Positions 28,429 through 35,999 of a stretch of 64,000 nucleotides of DNA are shown one piece after another (position 1 is the stretch's first letter; each line of letters opens with the position of its first letter). The position numbers and the translations under genes were made by a program. The stretch spans positions 1 through 64,000 of the forward strand of contig NZ_SOPW01000018.1 of NCBI RefSeq assembly GCF_004402015.1, given 5' to 3'. The stretch comes from Filobacillus milosensis. Lineage in GTDB: Bacteria > Bacillota > Bacilli > Bacillales > Alkalibacillaceae. The notes under the pieces were generated by a model. It did not search any database. It had not been told where the DNA came from and saw only the letters and a program-made list of their open reading frames with translations.

Positions 28429-29232
28429 ATGAAACATGTTAATTTATATGATTTATATAAAGTAACTATAGATGCAGGGAAAGAAATCTTAGGTGTATAC
28501 GGACAAGACTTTGACGTTGAATTTAAAGATGATGATTCACCTCTCACTCAGGCTGACCAAAGAGCTCATCATTCCATAATGAAAGGGCTCAAAAAAATTA
28601 ATTCCAGAATTCCAGTACTAAGTGAAGAGGGACAAGAAATTCCATATGAAGAACGTAAAGATTGGAAGGAGTTTTGGTTAGTTGATCCACTAGATGGGAC
28701 AAAGGAATTTATTAAGAAGAACGGTGAGTTTACAGTCAATATTGCATTGATCGAAGGTGGATATCCATCAGTAGGTATGATTTATGCCCCAGCATTGGAT
28801 ACATTATATTTTGGTGTTATCGGAAAAGGGGCTTATAAGTTAGAAAAGGCTGCTAGTGCTGAGGTAATGAATGAAGAAAAATTACTTCAAAAAAGCGAAC
28901 CATTGCCTGAGCTGAGAGATAGCTCAGTAACTCGTGTGGTTGCTAGTAGGTCACACATGTCAGATGAAACTGAAGCTTTTATTAAAGAACTGGAAACTAA
29001 GCATGAAGTGGTAGAAGTTGTTTCATCTGGAAGTTCTCTTAAATTTTGTTTAGTAGCTGAAGGGAAAGCAGATTATTACCCAAGATTCGCTCCAACTATG
29101 GAGTGGGACACAGGAGCTGGCCAAGCTATAGTTGAAGCTACTGGTGGTAAAGTCATTAGGTATAAAGATAAAGAACGTTTTTATTATAACCGTGAAAACC
29201 TATTAAATGGTTGGTTTTTAGTAAAGAGTTAA
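28429..29232 (+). CDS. cysQ: 3'(2'),5'-bisphosphate nucleotidase CysQ
   Basis: A 267-residue Mg2+-dependent phosphatase of the inositol monophosphatase fold. Metal-site motifs are 'SEEGQE' (~residues 65-70), 'WLVDPLDGTKEFIKKNGEFT' (~83-102) and 'PTMEWDTGAGQAI' near the C-terminus. CysQ hydrolyses PAP, the by-product and inhibitor of sulfotransferase reactions, to AMP. It completes the sulfation module (uptake, activation, transfer, by-product removal). It lies 20 bases after the permease gene and converges on the YwqE paralogue. Confidence 0.94.
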   Translation: MKHVNLYDLYKVTIDAGKEILGVYGQDFDVEFKDDDSPLTQADQRAHHSIMKGLKKINSRIPVLSEEGQEIPYEERKDWKEFWLVDPLDGTKEFIKKNGEFTVNIALIEGGYPSVGMIYAPALDTLYFGVIGKGAYKLEKAASAEVMNEEKLLQKSEPLPELRDSSVTRVVASRSHMSDETEAFIKELETKHEVVEVVSSGSSLKFCLVAEGKADYYPRFAPTMEWDTGAGQAIVEATGGKVIRYKDKERFYYNRENLLNGWFLVKS

Positions 29233-29253
29233 TTTAATTAACTGTATCTCCTA

Positions 29254-30015
29254 TTATAACAAGTATAGTAATTTTTTATTTTTTAGAGAATGTGGCTCAT
29301 GCGAAACTACATGCTTCCCATCCTCTAACAGTAAAGAATTTTTTTTAAAATAATTTATGGGAGGTTGACCAAACTTTTGTTTAATATTCGCTAATGCATT
29401 ATTTATGAAGAAGCCACGAGAGCTTATATTATGTGCATCCGAAGCGATAAAATGAACTAAATTTGCTTCAATTAACTTAAAACTTAACTTTTGGATTTTT
29501 TTACCGAAATTACCGGCAACACTGCCAGCAGTTACTTGGGATAATGCCCCATTAATAATTAAATCGTATAGAATATTAGGTTTATGCAAAATCTCTATAT
29601 TTCGCTCGGGGTGTGCAATAATCGGTTGATACCCAGCTAATTGTAGTTTAAAAAATACATCTTTGGTGTAGTGAGGTACTTGTGTTGATGGAAACTCTAT
29701 TAAAACGTATTGGCTTTCTCCTAAAGTCAATACGTTATTTTGTTTTAGAAGTTCTGGTAAGTCCATCCTAATTCTAACTTCTTGTCCAACACGTACGTTA
29801 AGATTAATATGATTCTCTTGAAGTAATCTATTTAACTCTTTTGCCTTAGTATATACAAGATTTTTGTCATATATATAACGCTGATTATGGTGAGGCGTTG
29901 CATAGATTATGTGGATCCCCTCATTAACTGCTGCTTTTGCTATATCAAGGCTTTCTTCTATTAAAGAAGCTCCATCGTCTAACCCTGCTAATATATGACT
30001 ATGAATGTCGATCAT
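29254..30015 (-). CDS. Second CpsB/YwqE-type tyrosine phosphatase
   Basis: A 253-residue PHP-family phosphatase, paralogous to the gene at 783-1550. It keeps 'DIHSHILAGLDDGA', 'YATPHHNQRY', 'IAHPERN' and 'ASDAHN', so the metal site looks intact. It converges on cysQ with a 21-base gap and forms the right border of the EPS island, without a kinase or Wzz partner next to it. It may act on the kinase at 1634 or on another target. Ribosome site AGGAGG lies before its ATG. Confidence 0.92.
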   Translation of the reverse strand: MIDIHSHILAGLDDGASLIEESLDIAKAAVNEGIHIIYATPHHNQRYIYDKNLVYTKAKELNRLLQENHINLNVRVGQEVRIRMDLPELLKQNNVLTLGESQYVLIEFPSTQVPHYTKDVFFKLQLAGYQPIIAHPERNIEILHKPNILYDLIINGALSQVTAGSVAGNFGKKIQKLSFKLIEANLVHFIASDAHNISSRGFFINNALANIKQKFGQPPINYFKKNSLLLEDGKHVVSHEPHSLKNKKLLYLL

Positions 30016-30211
30016 TTTATTACCTCCTTAAAATTATAATATTAAATTGTATGCGAAAAGATAGGAAGCATTCTTAGGTTAATAGATTTTTTAATTATTA
30101 GTGTCAACAACGGTTTGAATTTCCCTATTGAATATTGCCATGAGCTAGAGCAACTATTGTCACCTTTTAGAGCCACTCCGGATATTTAATAGAGCTATAT
30201 TACATAAAGAA

Positions 30212-30234
30212 AGCCACTACCTTTCAGTAGTGAC
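30212..30234 (-). terminator. Leftward intrinsic terminator
   Basis: On the minus strand a GGTCACTAC / GTAGTGGCT stem with a TGAAAG loop is followed by TTCTTTATG. It ends a leftward transcript that has only a small candidate reading frame (30278-30358) just upstream. Confidence 0.6.
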
Positions 30235-30277
30235 CTTTATTGATTAAATTTATTATTTGGAGTTTTTATTTTATTCA

Positions 30278-30358
30278 TTATGTCAATGAAGACCTATTTT
30301 TGTTCTTGAAGAAGCGTTTATATTTAAGACATTTAATACGATCAAAGTCATGATTCAT
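30278..30358 (-). CDS. Candidate 26-residue basic small protein
   Basis: A short frame beginning 'MNHDFDRIKCLKYKRFF' (ATG at 30358, AGAGG site 8 bases upstream) and ending at TAA 30278. It lies between two leftward terminators (30476-30500 upstream, 30212-30234 downstream), as a separate transcription unit would. No family is recognised. Length and composition alone could arise by chance, so the call rests on the ribosome site and flanking terminators. It is the only content seen in the 497-bp gap 30016-30512 apart from the hairpins. Confidence 0.35.
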   Translation of the reverse strand: MNHDFDRIKCLKYKRFFKNKNRSSLT

Positions 30359-30475
30359 CGTTTTACCTCTTTTCAATAATTTTAAATCTGGAGACAATAC
30401 AATAATCTAGTTTAATAAGTTTCATTGTCATACAAGCAGAATGTGTGTTTTTAAAACGTAAGAAACGTAATAACA

Positions 30476-30500
30476 GCCATCACCACCAACCGGTGATGGC
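30476..30500 (-). terminator. Intrinsic terminator after the sigma-like gene
   Basis: A GCCATCACC / GGTGATGGC stem with a 7-base loop lies 13 bases past the stop of the sigma-like gene on the minus strand and is followed by a T-rich tract (TGTTATTACGTTTC). Confidence 0.7.
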
Positions 30501-30512
30501 CGTACTTTTACA

Positions 30513-31023
30513 CTACTCTATATCAATATACTCCGTCAACACTGGCTTTAGCTTCCTTTTCACTTCCTTCCCCCAACCTCTGACAGCATCAATGGTTGTT
30601 TGTTCTTCTAGTGCTATAAGTTTTAGAGGTTTATCTTCAATAATTCGTTTTTGGACATAAGTCCACTGCTTGTCCGTTAATTCCTCTTTAACTTTGAACC
30701 AAAACGATGGATCAAATTCGTTATAGTTCGGAATAATGGTTGCATGATCGTTAATAAGTTCTGCTGCAACCTCGTGATTCATTACGCGTGCACGTTTTCG
30801 AATCTCGTCAATCATGCGGCTTTTGATCGTGATGTAGGCTAATTTAGGGAAAGGTTTGGTAGTCCTTATATTTACGATAAGCCTCGAATAATGCGATCAA
30901 TCCTACTTGATAGAATTCGCCATCTTGGTCTTTAATGTTTAGCTTATAGATGATGTGGTAAATCATTGGTTTGAATTTTGTTATAACTTCATCAAATCCT
31001 GTTTCCATTTCATTGACATACAA
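30513..31023 (-). pseudogene. Sigma-70-family RNA polymerase sigma factor with one frameshift
   Basis: Two frames join into one ~170-residue sigma-like protein. The first part (TTG 31023, AGGGGAG five bases upstream) reads 'MYVNEMETGFDEVITKFKPM' and goes on to 'YQVGLIALFEAYRKYKDYQT', a region 2 core-binding segment. The second continues 'LAYITIKSRMIDEIRKRARV' (end of region 2) and then a C-terminal helix-turn-helix (region 4, 'DKQWTYVQKRIIEDKPLKLI'). The break is at CCC (plus strand GGG 30847-30849), where one extra C shifts the frame. Removing one C restores 'FPKLAYITIK'. It resembles small alternative sigma factors. Real pseudogene, sequencing error and frameshift control are all possible. 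Confidence 0.75.
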
Positions 31024-31288
31024 CTAATCTCCCCTACCTTATCGTAAAGGCCGGCCATTATATCATGTGAACGTTCCAAATAGATTATAGAATTAAATCC
31101 CAAATTTGTCATCTATTTTTATAAAAATTTTCAGAATTTATTTTTATTGCTAGATTTGTGCAATAATTCTCGTTAAGATATCAGCAAAACTCTTATACTG
31201 GTTAACTTGCATCTCTATTCATATTTCATCCCTCCCTCGAATACCTATAAAAGGTATTTCCAATTTAGTGGAAAAGGGAGGAACTACG

Positions 31289-33058
31289 GTGAGAAAGGTT
31301 TCAAAAAAAGTTTTTACAGTTTCTCTAAGTTTACTTATGGTTATAGGTGGGTTTGGAGCGACAAATGTGTTTGCAGGTGAATGGATGGATGCGGTGAATG
31401 GGTATGAGGAAAGTGAATTTGACGCATCTGAGGTTCTAATTGAAACAAACAAAAACAGAGCGGACGGTTATTTTATTACGCAGGATGGAGCGATGTGGGG
31501 GTTCGGTGCTGAAGATATAGCTGACACAAGGTGGAAGCATTATTATCCAGAACGTCCTCGACCACCAAGAGGAACCGTACACCCAATTTACGGTAACATG
31601 AAAGATATGGATGACGAAATAGTTTTAACAAAAGATGGGGAAGTTTACGTATGGGCATATATTGCTGGCGGTGATAACTATTTACGAGGTGAGTATGACC
31701 CTGACGCCTATCATCCGTACTGGCCAATGACAAAAGTCCCTGGTCTTCCGGAGAATCTTGTACAGGTGGAGCATCCTGGTTTCGCTTACATAGCGTTAGC
31801 AGCTGATGGGAAAGTTTACGGCTGGGGTAAGAATCAGGCCGGTGTTTTATTAAAAGGAGAAGATAAAGACATATATAAGAAACCAATCGAACTAAACTTT
31901 CCAGAACCAATTGATAAAATTGTTGTAGAGGGAGAAAGTAGATGCTTTGCTATTAGTGATTCTGGAAGTGTTTATGCATGGGGAGGATCTGATCATTTAT
32001 CTTACCCTGATCATGACTTTTATAGCAGTCCATACAAGGTCACTTTTGACGGAGAAAGCGATGTGAAAATTGTTGATGTTGCCGCACATCACCGCAGAGC
32101 TTACTTTGTTTCAGACGATGGGAAAGTTTATGTGACAGGTCGACATGGTCATATGCTAGGTTTAACGAAAAATGATAAGATTTTAAACCTGCAAAAAGGT
32201 ACGCCAATTCCTAATCTTAACAATGTGGTGGATGTGGCGGCTGGCGATCACGGAGCATTCGCTTTAACAGAGGATGGAACGATTTATTCATGGGGCATTA
32301 ATGAGTGGGGCCATCTGGGTAGAGGAATTGAAGATCAGGATTATAAAGATGGTACTCCAACCCCAATCGAAGGAATTCCAGCTATGGAATCTGTCGATGC
32401 TCACGACTTAGGTATTTTGGCTTTGGATAAAGAAGGTAACTTATGGGGATGGGGACGTAGTACGCATACACTTGTGAATGGTGAAAGGTACGAAGGTCCG
32501 TTTTATTCGCCACATAAAATTTTTGATGTAAAGACAGTTAGACAATTGTATGCAGAGGAATTTGCGCTTCAGGATGGTTTTGATATGGAAGAAGTTAGAG
32601 AACACTGGGGCCAAAATGGTGTTGACCAGTTCATGAAATACTTCAAGTGGGAATGGATCAACCCAGGGACAAATACTCAAGCGATTATGACTGAATTTCA
32701 CGAGTGGATGGGTGGTTCAACATTAGATGGTGGAGTTATTGTTAATGGTAGAACGTTACTTCCATTAAGAAGCATTTTTGAAGCAGTTGGTGCAAAAGTA
32801 ACTTGGGATAATGCAACTAAAAAAGTTGGAGCTACAAGGGGTAATATAACTATCGGTCTTCAAATTGATTCAACCGTCGCTACTTTCAATGGTGCATCTA
32901 TCACTTTAGATACTCCACCACAAATCATTAACAGCAAGACTATGGTACCTGTACGTTTCATTGCTGAATCGGTTGGTGCCGATATAAGCTGGGATCAAGA
33001 AAACCGAATTGTAACTATCAAGTTGGACGGTCAAGAGTTAATTATAAAAATAGAGTAA
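31289..33058 (+). CDS. Secreted RCC1-like repeat protein with copper-amine-oxidase stalk domain
   Basis: A 589-residue secreted protein. The start is GTG 31289, seven bases after GGGAGG, giving signal peptide 'MRKVSKKVFTVSLSLLMVIG' with cleavage near 'VFAGEW'. Residues ~40-420 hold RCC1/ATS1-like propeller repeats with recurring 'DGKVYGWGKN', 'DSGSVYAWGG', 'EDGTIYSWGINEWGHLGRG' and 'KEGNLWGWGRS'. The last ~100 residues are a copper amine oxidase N-terminal-like (stalk) domain ('VIVNGRTLLPLRSIFEAVGA', 'TMVPVRFIAESVGADISWD'), which often serves cell-surface anchoring. Function is unknown; binding of a surface or extracellular ligand is a reasonable inference. Confidence 0.85.
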   Translation: MRKVSKKVFTVSLSLLMVIGGFGATNVFAGEWMDAVNGYEESEFDASEVLIETNKNRADGYFITQDGAMWGFGAEDIADTRWKHYYPERPRPPRGTVHPIYGNMKDMDDEIVLTKDGEVYVWAYIAGGDNYLRGEYDPDAYHPYWPMTKVPGLPENLVQVEHPGFAYIALAADGKVYGWGKNQAGVLLKGEDKDIYKKPIELNFPEPIDKIVVEGESRCFAISDSGSVYAWGGSDHLSYPDHDFYSSPYKVTFDGESDVKIVDVAAHHRRAYFVSDDGKVYVTGRHGHMLGLTKNDKILNLQKGTPIPNLNNVVDVAAGDHGAFALTEDGTIYSWGINEWGHLGRGIEDQDYKDGTPTPIEGIPAMESVDAHDLGILALDKEGNLWGWGRSTHTLVNGERYEGPFYSPHKIFDVKTVRQLYAEEFALQDGFDMEEVREHWGQNGVDQFMKYFKWEWINPGTNTQAIMTEFHEWMGGSTLDGGVIVNGRTLLPLRSIFEAVGAKVTWDNATKKVGATRGNITIGLQIDSTVATFNGASITLDTPPQIINSKTMVPVRFIAESVGADISWDQENRIVTIKLDGQELIIKIE

Positions 33059-33066
33059 TAGAAGAG

Positions 33067-33101
33067 AAAGCTATGGTGGGGGAGCCCATCATAGCTTTTT
33101 T
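33067..33101 (+). terminator. Intrinsic terminator after the RCC1-like gene
   Basis: A 14-bp stem, AAAGCTATGGTGGG / CCCATCATAGCTTT, is followed by a T-run. An array of 21-bp-spaced elements begins 22 bases after it. Confidence 0.88.
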
Positions 33102-33122
33102 GGGTTAATTAACTGGTGGGTA

Positions 33123-33240
33123 ATGCTTGATTTTTAATACCAAATGCTTAATTCGGATTTGGTCATGCTTGAAATAGTTTAGTTGATGTTTGATATTTTT
33201 AGGTATCGCTTGATAAATTTATTTTAACGCTTGAAATATG
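33123..33240. repeat. Array of 21-bp-spaced ATGCTTGAT elements
   Basis: Elements atgcttgat, atgcttaat, atgcttgaa, atgtttgat, tcgcttgat and acgcttgaa start at 33123, 33144, 33165, 33186, 33206 and 33227. Spacing is 21, 21, 21, 20 and 21 bp. The ~12 bases in between are unrelated. It is the same family as 544-657. It sits between the terminator of the RCC1-like gene and the 3' end of the opposing gene at 33299. Confidence 0.75.
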
Positions 33241-33298
33241 ACATTATTTTATAATGAAGACTTTAGTTGTGCGCTCCGATCACCGTACTAATGTCTTT

Positions 33299-33778
33299 TT
33301 ATTTAAAAAGATCTTCAACACCACCGTTTTCTGCGTCAACTTTATACCAACCATATGTTGCGGTGTGTGAATTGCCTTCTTGTTCAACAACTTCGTACAC
33401 ATTGAAGATATAGTCCCCATCATTGTTTTTATGATCCATTTCAACTTTATACTTTGAATCTTCACTAATACGTAAACTTTGTCGAATAGTAGCTTCGGCT
33501 TTCTGTTTGGTCATTTCATCATCTGATGATTTTTCTTGGTTTGATGAATTTGCCTCTTTTGAGTTTTCTTGATCTAAATTTTTCTTTTCTTTAGGCTGTT
33601 TGTTTTGTGAATTGGATTCCTTTTGATTATTCGACTGTTTATTAGTCTCATCTTGATTTTCAATGATTAAGTTAGTCGCTTCAGATATGTCACTACTAAA
33701 ATAGTACCCCATACCTCCAATCATAAGAAGTGCGCCTAATGTTAACGATATTGTTTTTAACAATTTTAGTCCTCCCAA
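33299..33778 (-). CDS. Membrane-anchored protein with a C-terminal PepSY-like domain
   Basis: A 159-residue protein with an N-terminal membrane helix (residues ~6-27, 'LLKTISLTLGALLMIGGMGY') and a long Gln/Asn/Ser/Lys-rich linker (~40-90). A folded C-terminal part ('KYKVEMDHKNNDGDYIFNVY' to 'GWYKVDAENGGVEDLF') resembles PepSY-type domains that often inhibit or bind extracytoplasmic enzymes. No lipobox cysteine is present. The specific role is unknown. It is a single leftward gene, convergent with the RCC1-like gene. Confidence 0.75.
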   Translation of the reverse strand: MGGLKLLKTISLTLGALLMIGGMGYYFSSDISEATNLIIENQDETNKQSNNQKESNSQNKQPKEKKNLDQENSKEANSSNQEKSSDDEMTKQKAEATIRQSLRISEDSKYKVEMDHKNNDGDYIFNVYEVVEQEGNSHTATYGWYKVDAENGGVEDLFK

Positions 33779-33951
33779 ATTCCATTTTTATAATAAGACG
33801 TACAATATATGTGTTACGTGACAGTTTATATTCATAAAAGTGAGTGAACGGAAAGATGTACAGGTGGTCTCAAATAACATTAATCCCCTAATGAAATTTA
33901 TACATGTTAATATAGTGATATAATTATTAGCAATAAATCTAGGAGAATTTC

Positions 33952-34848
33952 ATGCAATCGATAGACAAAATAATGAAGCAAAAATCAATGCAATGGATTC
34001 TTATTCTACTAATTACTCTGATATGGGGTTACTCATGGATCTTAATGAAAGATGCGCTTCGTTACATGGGGCCGCAAACCTTTTCAGCATTGCGATTTGT
34101 AACAGGTGCTGTAGTAATGATGTGTATTGTGTGGCTATCACGAATTGGGAGACCGCCTCGATCTGCCATACCTCACCTTGTCGTTGTCGGGATTTTGCAA
34201 ACAAGTGTCGTTTTCACATTAGTCATGTATGCCCTGAATTTTATTGATGCTGGAAAATCGTCGTTATTATTATACTCCATGCCTTTATGGAGCGGATTGT
34301 TCGCAGCAATTTTTCTTAAGGAACCTATATCGCCCGTACGCTCAGGAGGTATCGTGTTTGGAATTACAGGTCTTTTAATTGTCATGGGTGCAGATGCTCT
34401 AAGTCATCAGACAGCAGATGTTATCATAGGGGAATTACTCATTGTCTTATCAGCCGTTTCATGGGGTGCTTCGAATATTTATTATCGACTTAAATTAGGT
34501 CATTTGTCGAAGTTTCAAGTGAACGCTTATCAGATGCTCTTTGGAACAATTGGAATAGCATTGGTCGCATGGGTCGCTGAAGGCGGGGAGCCAATTGTGT
34601 GGTCAGTAGAGAGTATCTATTATGTCGCATTTACAGGTGTATTGGCGAGTGCACTTTGTTTCACGGTATGGTTTATGTTAATTGGTAATCTTGATATGGT
34701 CAGTGCGACGATGCCTTCGCTGTTAGTACCTGTATTTGGGTTGTACTTTGGATGGTTGTTATTAGGCGAAGTGGTTACTATTAGTGTGATGATAGGTTCT
34801 GTTCTCATATTAAATGGGGTGTTTTTGTCGAGCTTACGAAAAGGTTGA
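33952..34848 (+). CDS. EamA/DMT-family metabolite exporter
   Basis: A 298-residue protein of 10 predicted membrane helices made of two EamA repeats, e.g. 'LIWGYSWILMKDALRYMGPQ' in the first and 'SAVSWGASNIYYRLKLGHLS' in the second. Members of the drug/metabolite transporter superfamily export amino acids and other small metabolites; the substrate cannot be told. An AGGAGAA site precedes ATG 33952. An extended -10 box (TGATATAAT, TATAAT at 33919-33924) lies just upstream. Confidence 0.9.
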   Translation: MQSIDKIMKQKSMQWILILLITLIWGYSWILMKDALRYMGPQTFSALRFVTGAVVMMCIVWLSRIGRPPRSAIPHLVVVGILQTSVVFTLVMYALNFIDAGKSSLLLYSMPLWSGLFAAIFLKEPISPVRSGGIVFGITGLLIVMGADALSHQTADVIIGELLIVLSAVSWGASNIYYRLKLGHLSKFQVNAYQMLFGTIGIALVAWVAEGGEPIVWSVESIYYVAFTGVLASALCFTVWFMLIGNLDMVSATMPSLLVPVFGLYFGWLLLGEVVTISVMIGSVLILNGVFLSSLRKG

Positions 34849-34874
34849 AGGTGGGGACGAAATGAGGCAATAAA

Positions 34875-34883
34875 TGGTATAAT
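34875..34883 (+). promoter_or_regulatory. Extended -10 promoter of the small basic protein gene
   Basis: TGGTATAAT (TG-N-TATAAT) lies about 33 bases upstream of the TTG start at 34917, without a good -35 box, as in extended -10 promoters. Confidence 0.5.
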
Positions 34884-34916
34884 GTATATCTAATATTATA
34901 TTTTGAGGTGATACCA

Positions 34917-35147
34917 TTGGGTAAATCAAGAGCGAAGAAAATTCGAGAAAAAATGCAACGAGAAGGGAAGCGGAGTCCTGAATTAAGTAGAAGCCCTTTT
35001 GCTTTTACTGATATGAGGACAAGAAAAACGAAAACTAAAAAGGATATGTTATATCGTACCAAGCATAAGAACCAACTTTCCAAAGATGGAAGAGATGGTT
35101 CTTTTTATTTTGGCTATAAAAATAGCCAATACAAGTTCATGTATTGA
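34917..35147 (+). CDS. Small basic conserved hypothetical protein
   Basis: A 76-residue Lys/Arg-rich protein beginning 'MGKSRAKKIREKMQREGKRS' and containing 'FAFTDMRTRKTKTKKD'. The charge pattern suggests nucleic-acid or ribosome association, but no known domain is recognised. TTG 34917 is preferred because GAGGTG lies six bases upstream; a GTG at 34908 lies inside that site. The end of the gene contains a TTGGCTA/TAGCCAA inverted repeat (35110-35129) that could help end transcription. Confidence 0.65.
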   Translation: MGKSRAKKIREKMQREGKRSPELSRSPFAFTDMRTRKTKTKKDMLYRTKHKNQLSKDGRDGSFYFGYKNSQYKFMY

Positions 35148-35159
35148 CTATATATTAAA

Positions 35160-35993
35160 CTAATTAGATACTTTTCTGACTCTCTCTAAGTTCACCTGTT
35201 GATTCATAAACCCGATCGTCAGTTTATTAAACATCTCCGGTTTCTCGATATTACACACATGTCCACACTCTGGAATTTGTACAAGTTCTCCATAAGAGTC
35301 ATTCTCTAGAAATTCGTTCAACTTACTAATAAATAAGTAGTCCTCAGATCCAGAAAGGTAGAGTCTCGGAATGCTAGATTCATTGACTCCAATTGGCGTT
35401 CTTGTAATATCGTTCGCGAGAGAGAACCATTTTAAAAATGCATGGCTCCCCATTTTTTTAGCTTCTCGAATGAAGATCCATCTTGCTTTTTTATGGTGTT
35501 TTCGCGGCATAATCACATGTGCGAAAATGGCGTAAAGCCAGATATAGGGTAGAACCTTCTTCAGATAATTTCCCGCTTTTAATAGCATTTTGGAAAACCA
35601 GTTAAACTCTGTAATTGCGCCACCTAATACGGCTGATGCGATTCGGTTCGGATACTGTTGGATCATTTGATGAATAATAACCGAGCCTAATGAAATACCA
35701 ACAAGGTGGGCTTTTTGAATATAGTGATGGTTGAGCACGTCCATAATCATATCCGCACAGATTTCAAATGAATTGTTAAACTCCCATTTGGCTAAAGGCT
35801 CATTCGGATAGTGCCCAGGTAAATCAATGGTAATCACATTGTAATGCTCAGTAAATGATTCGATTTGTTTTTTCCATATAACTGAATTTCCACCTAGGCC
35901 ATGTAATAAAACGACCCATGTATCATTTAAAGGGTTATCATGTTTATACATCTTATGATGAAGTAGACGCTGGTTAGTGGAGATGATTCTCAC
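35160..35993 (-). CDS. Alpha/beta-hydrolase fold esterase/lipase-like protein
   Basis: A 277-residue alpha/beta hydrolase with oxyanion 'LLHGLGGNSVIW', nucleophile elbow 'GISLGS' (G-x-S-x-G), an acidic residue in 'LYLSGSEDYLF' and the late histidine in 'PECGHVCNIEKPEMFN'. The catalytic triad therefore looks complete. It is encoded six bases after the reductase gene at 36000-37040, forming a two-gene leftward operon; together they may process an acyl or ester substrate. Substrate unknown. Confidence 0.88.
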   Translation of the reverse strand: MRIISTNQRLLHHKMYKHDNPLNDTWVVLLHGLGGNSVIWKKQIESFTEHYNVITIDLPGHYPNEPLAKWEFNNSFEICADMIMDVLNHHYIQKAHLVGISLGSVIIHQMIQQYPNRIASAVLGGAITEFNWFSKMLLKAGNYLKKVLPYIWLYAIFAHVIMPRKHHKKARWIFIREAKKMGSHAFLKWFSLANDITRTPIGVNESSIPRLYLSGSEDYLFISKLNEFLENDSYGELVQIPECGHVCNIEKPEMFNKLTIGFMNQQVNLERVRKVSN

Positions 35994-35999
35994 CTCTTT

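Noticed and set aside
31476-31910. Minus-strand 144-codon frame
   Set aside because: It lies wholly inside the RCC1-like gene on the other strand and has a composition unlike a protein; it is an antisense shadow.
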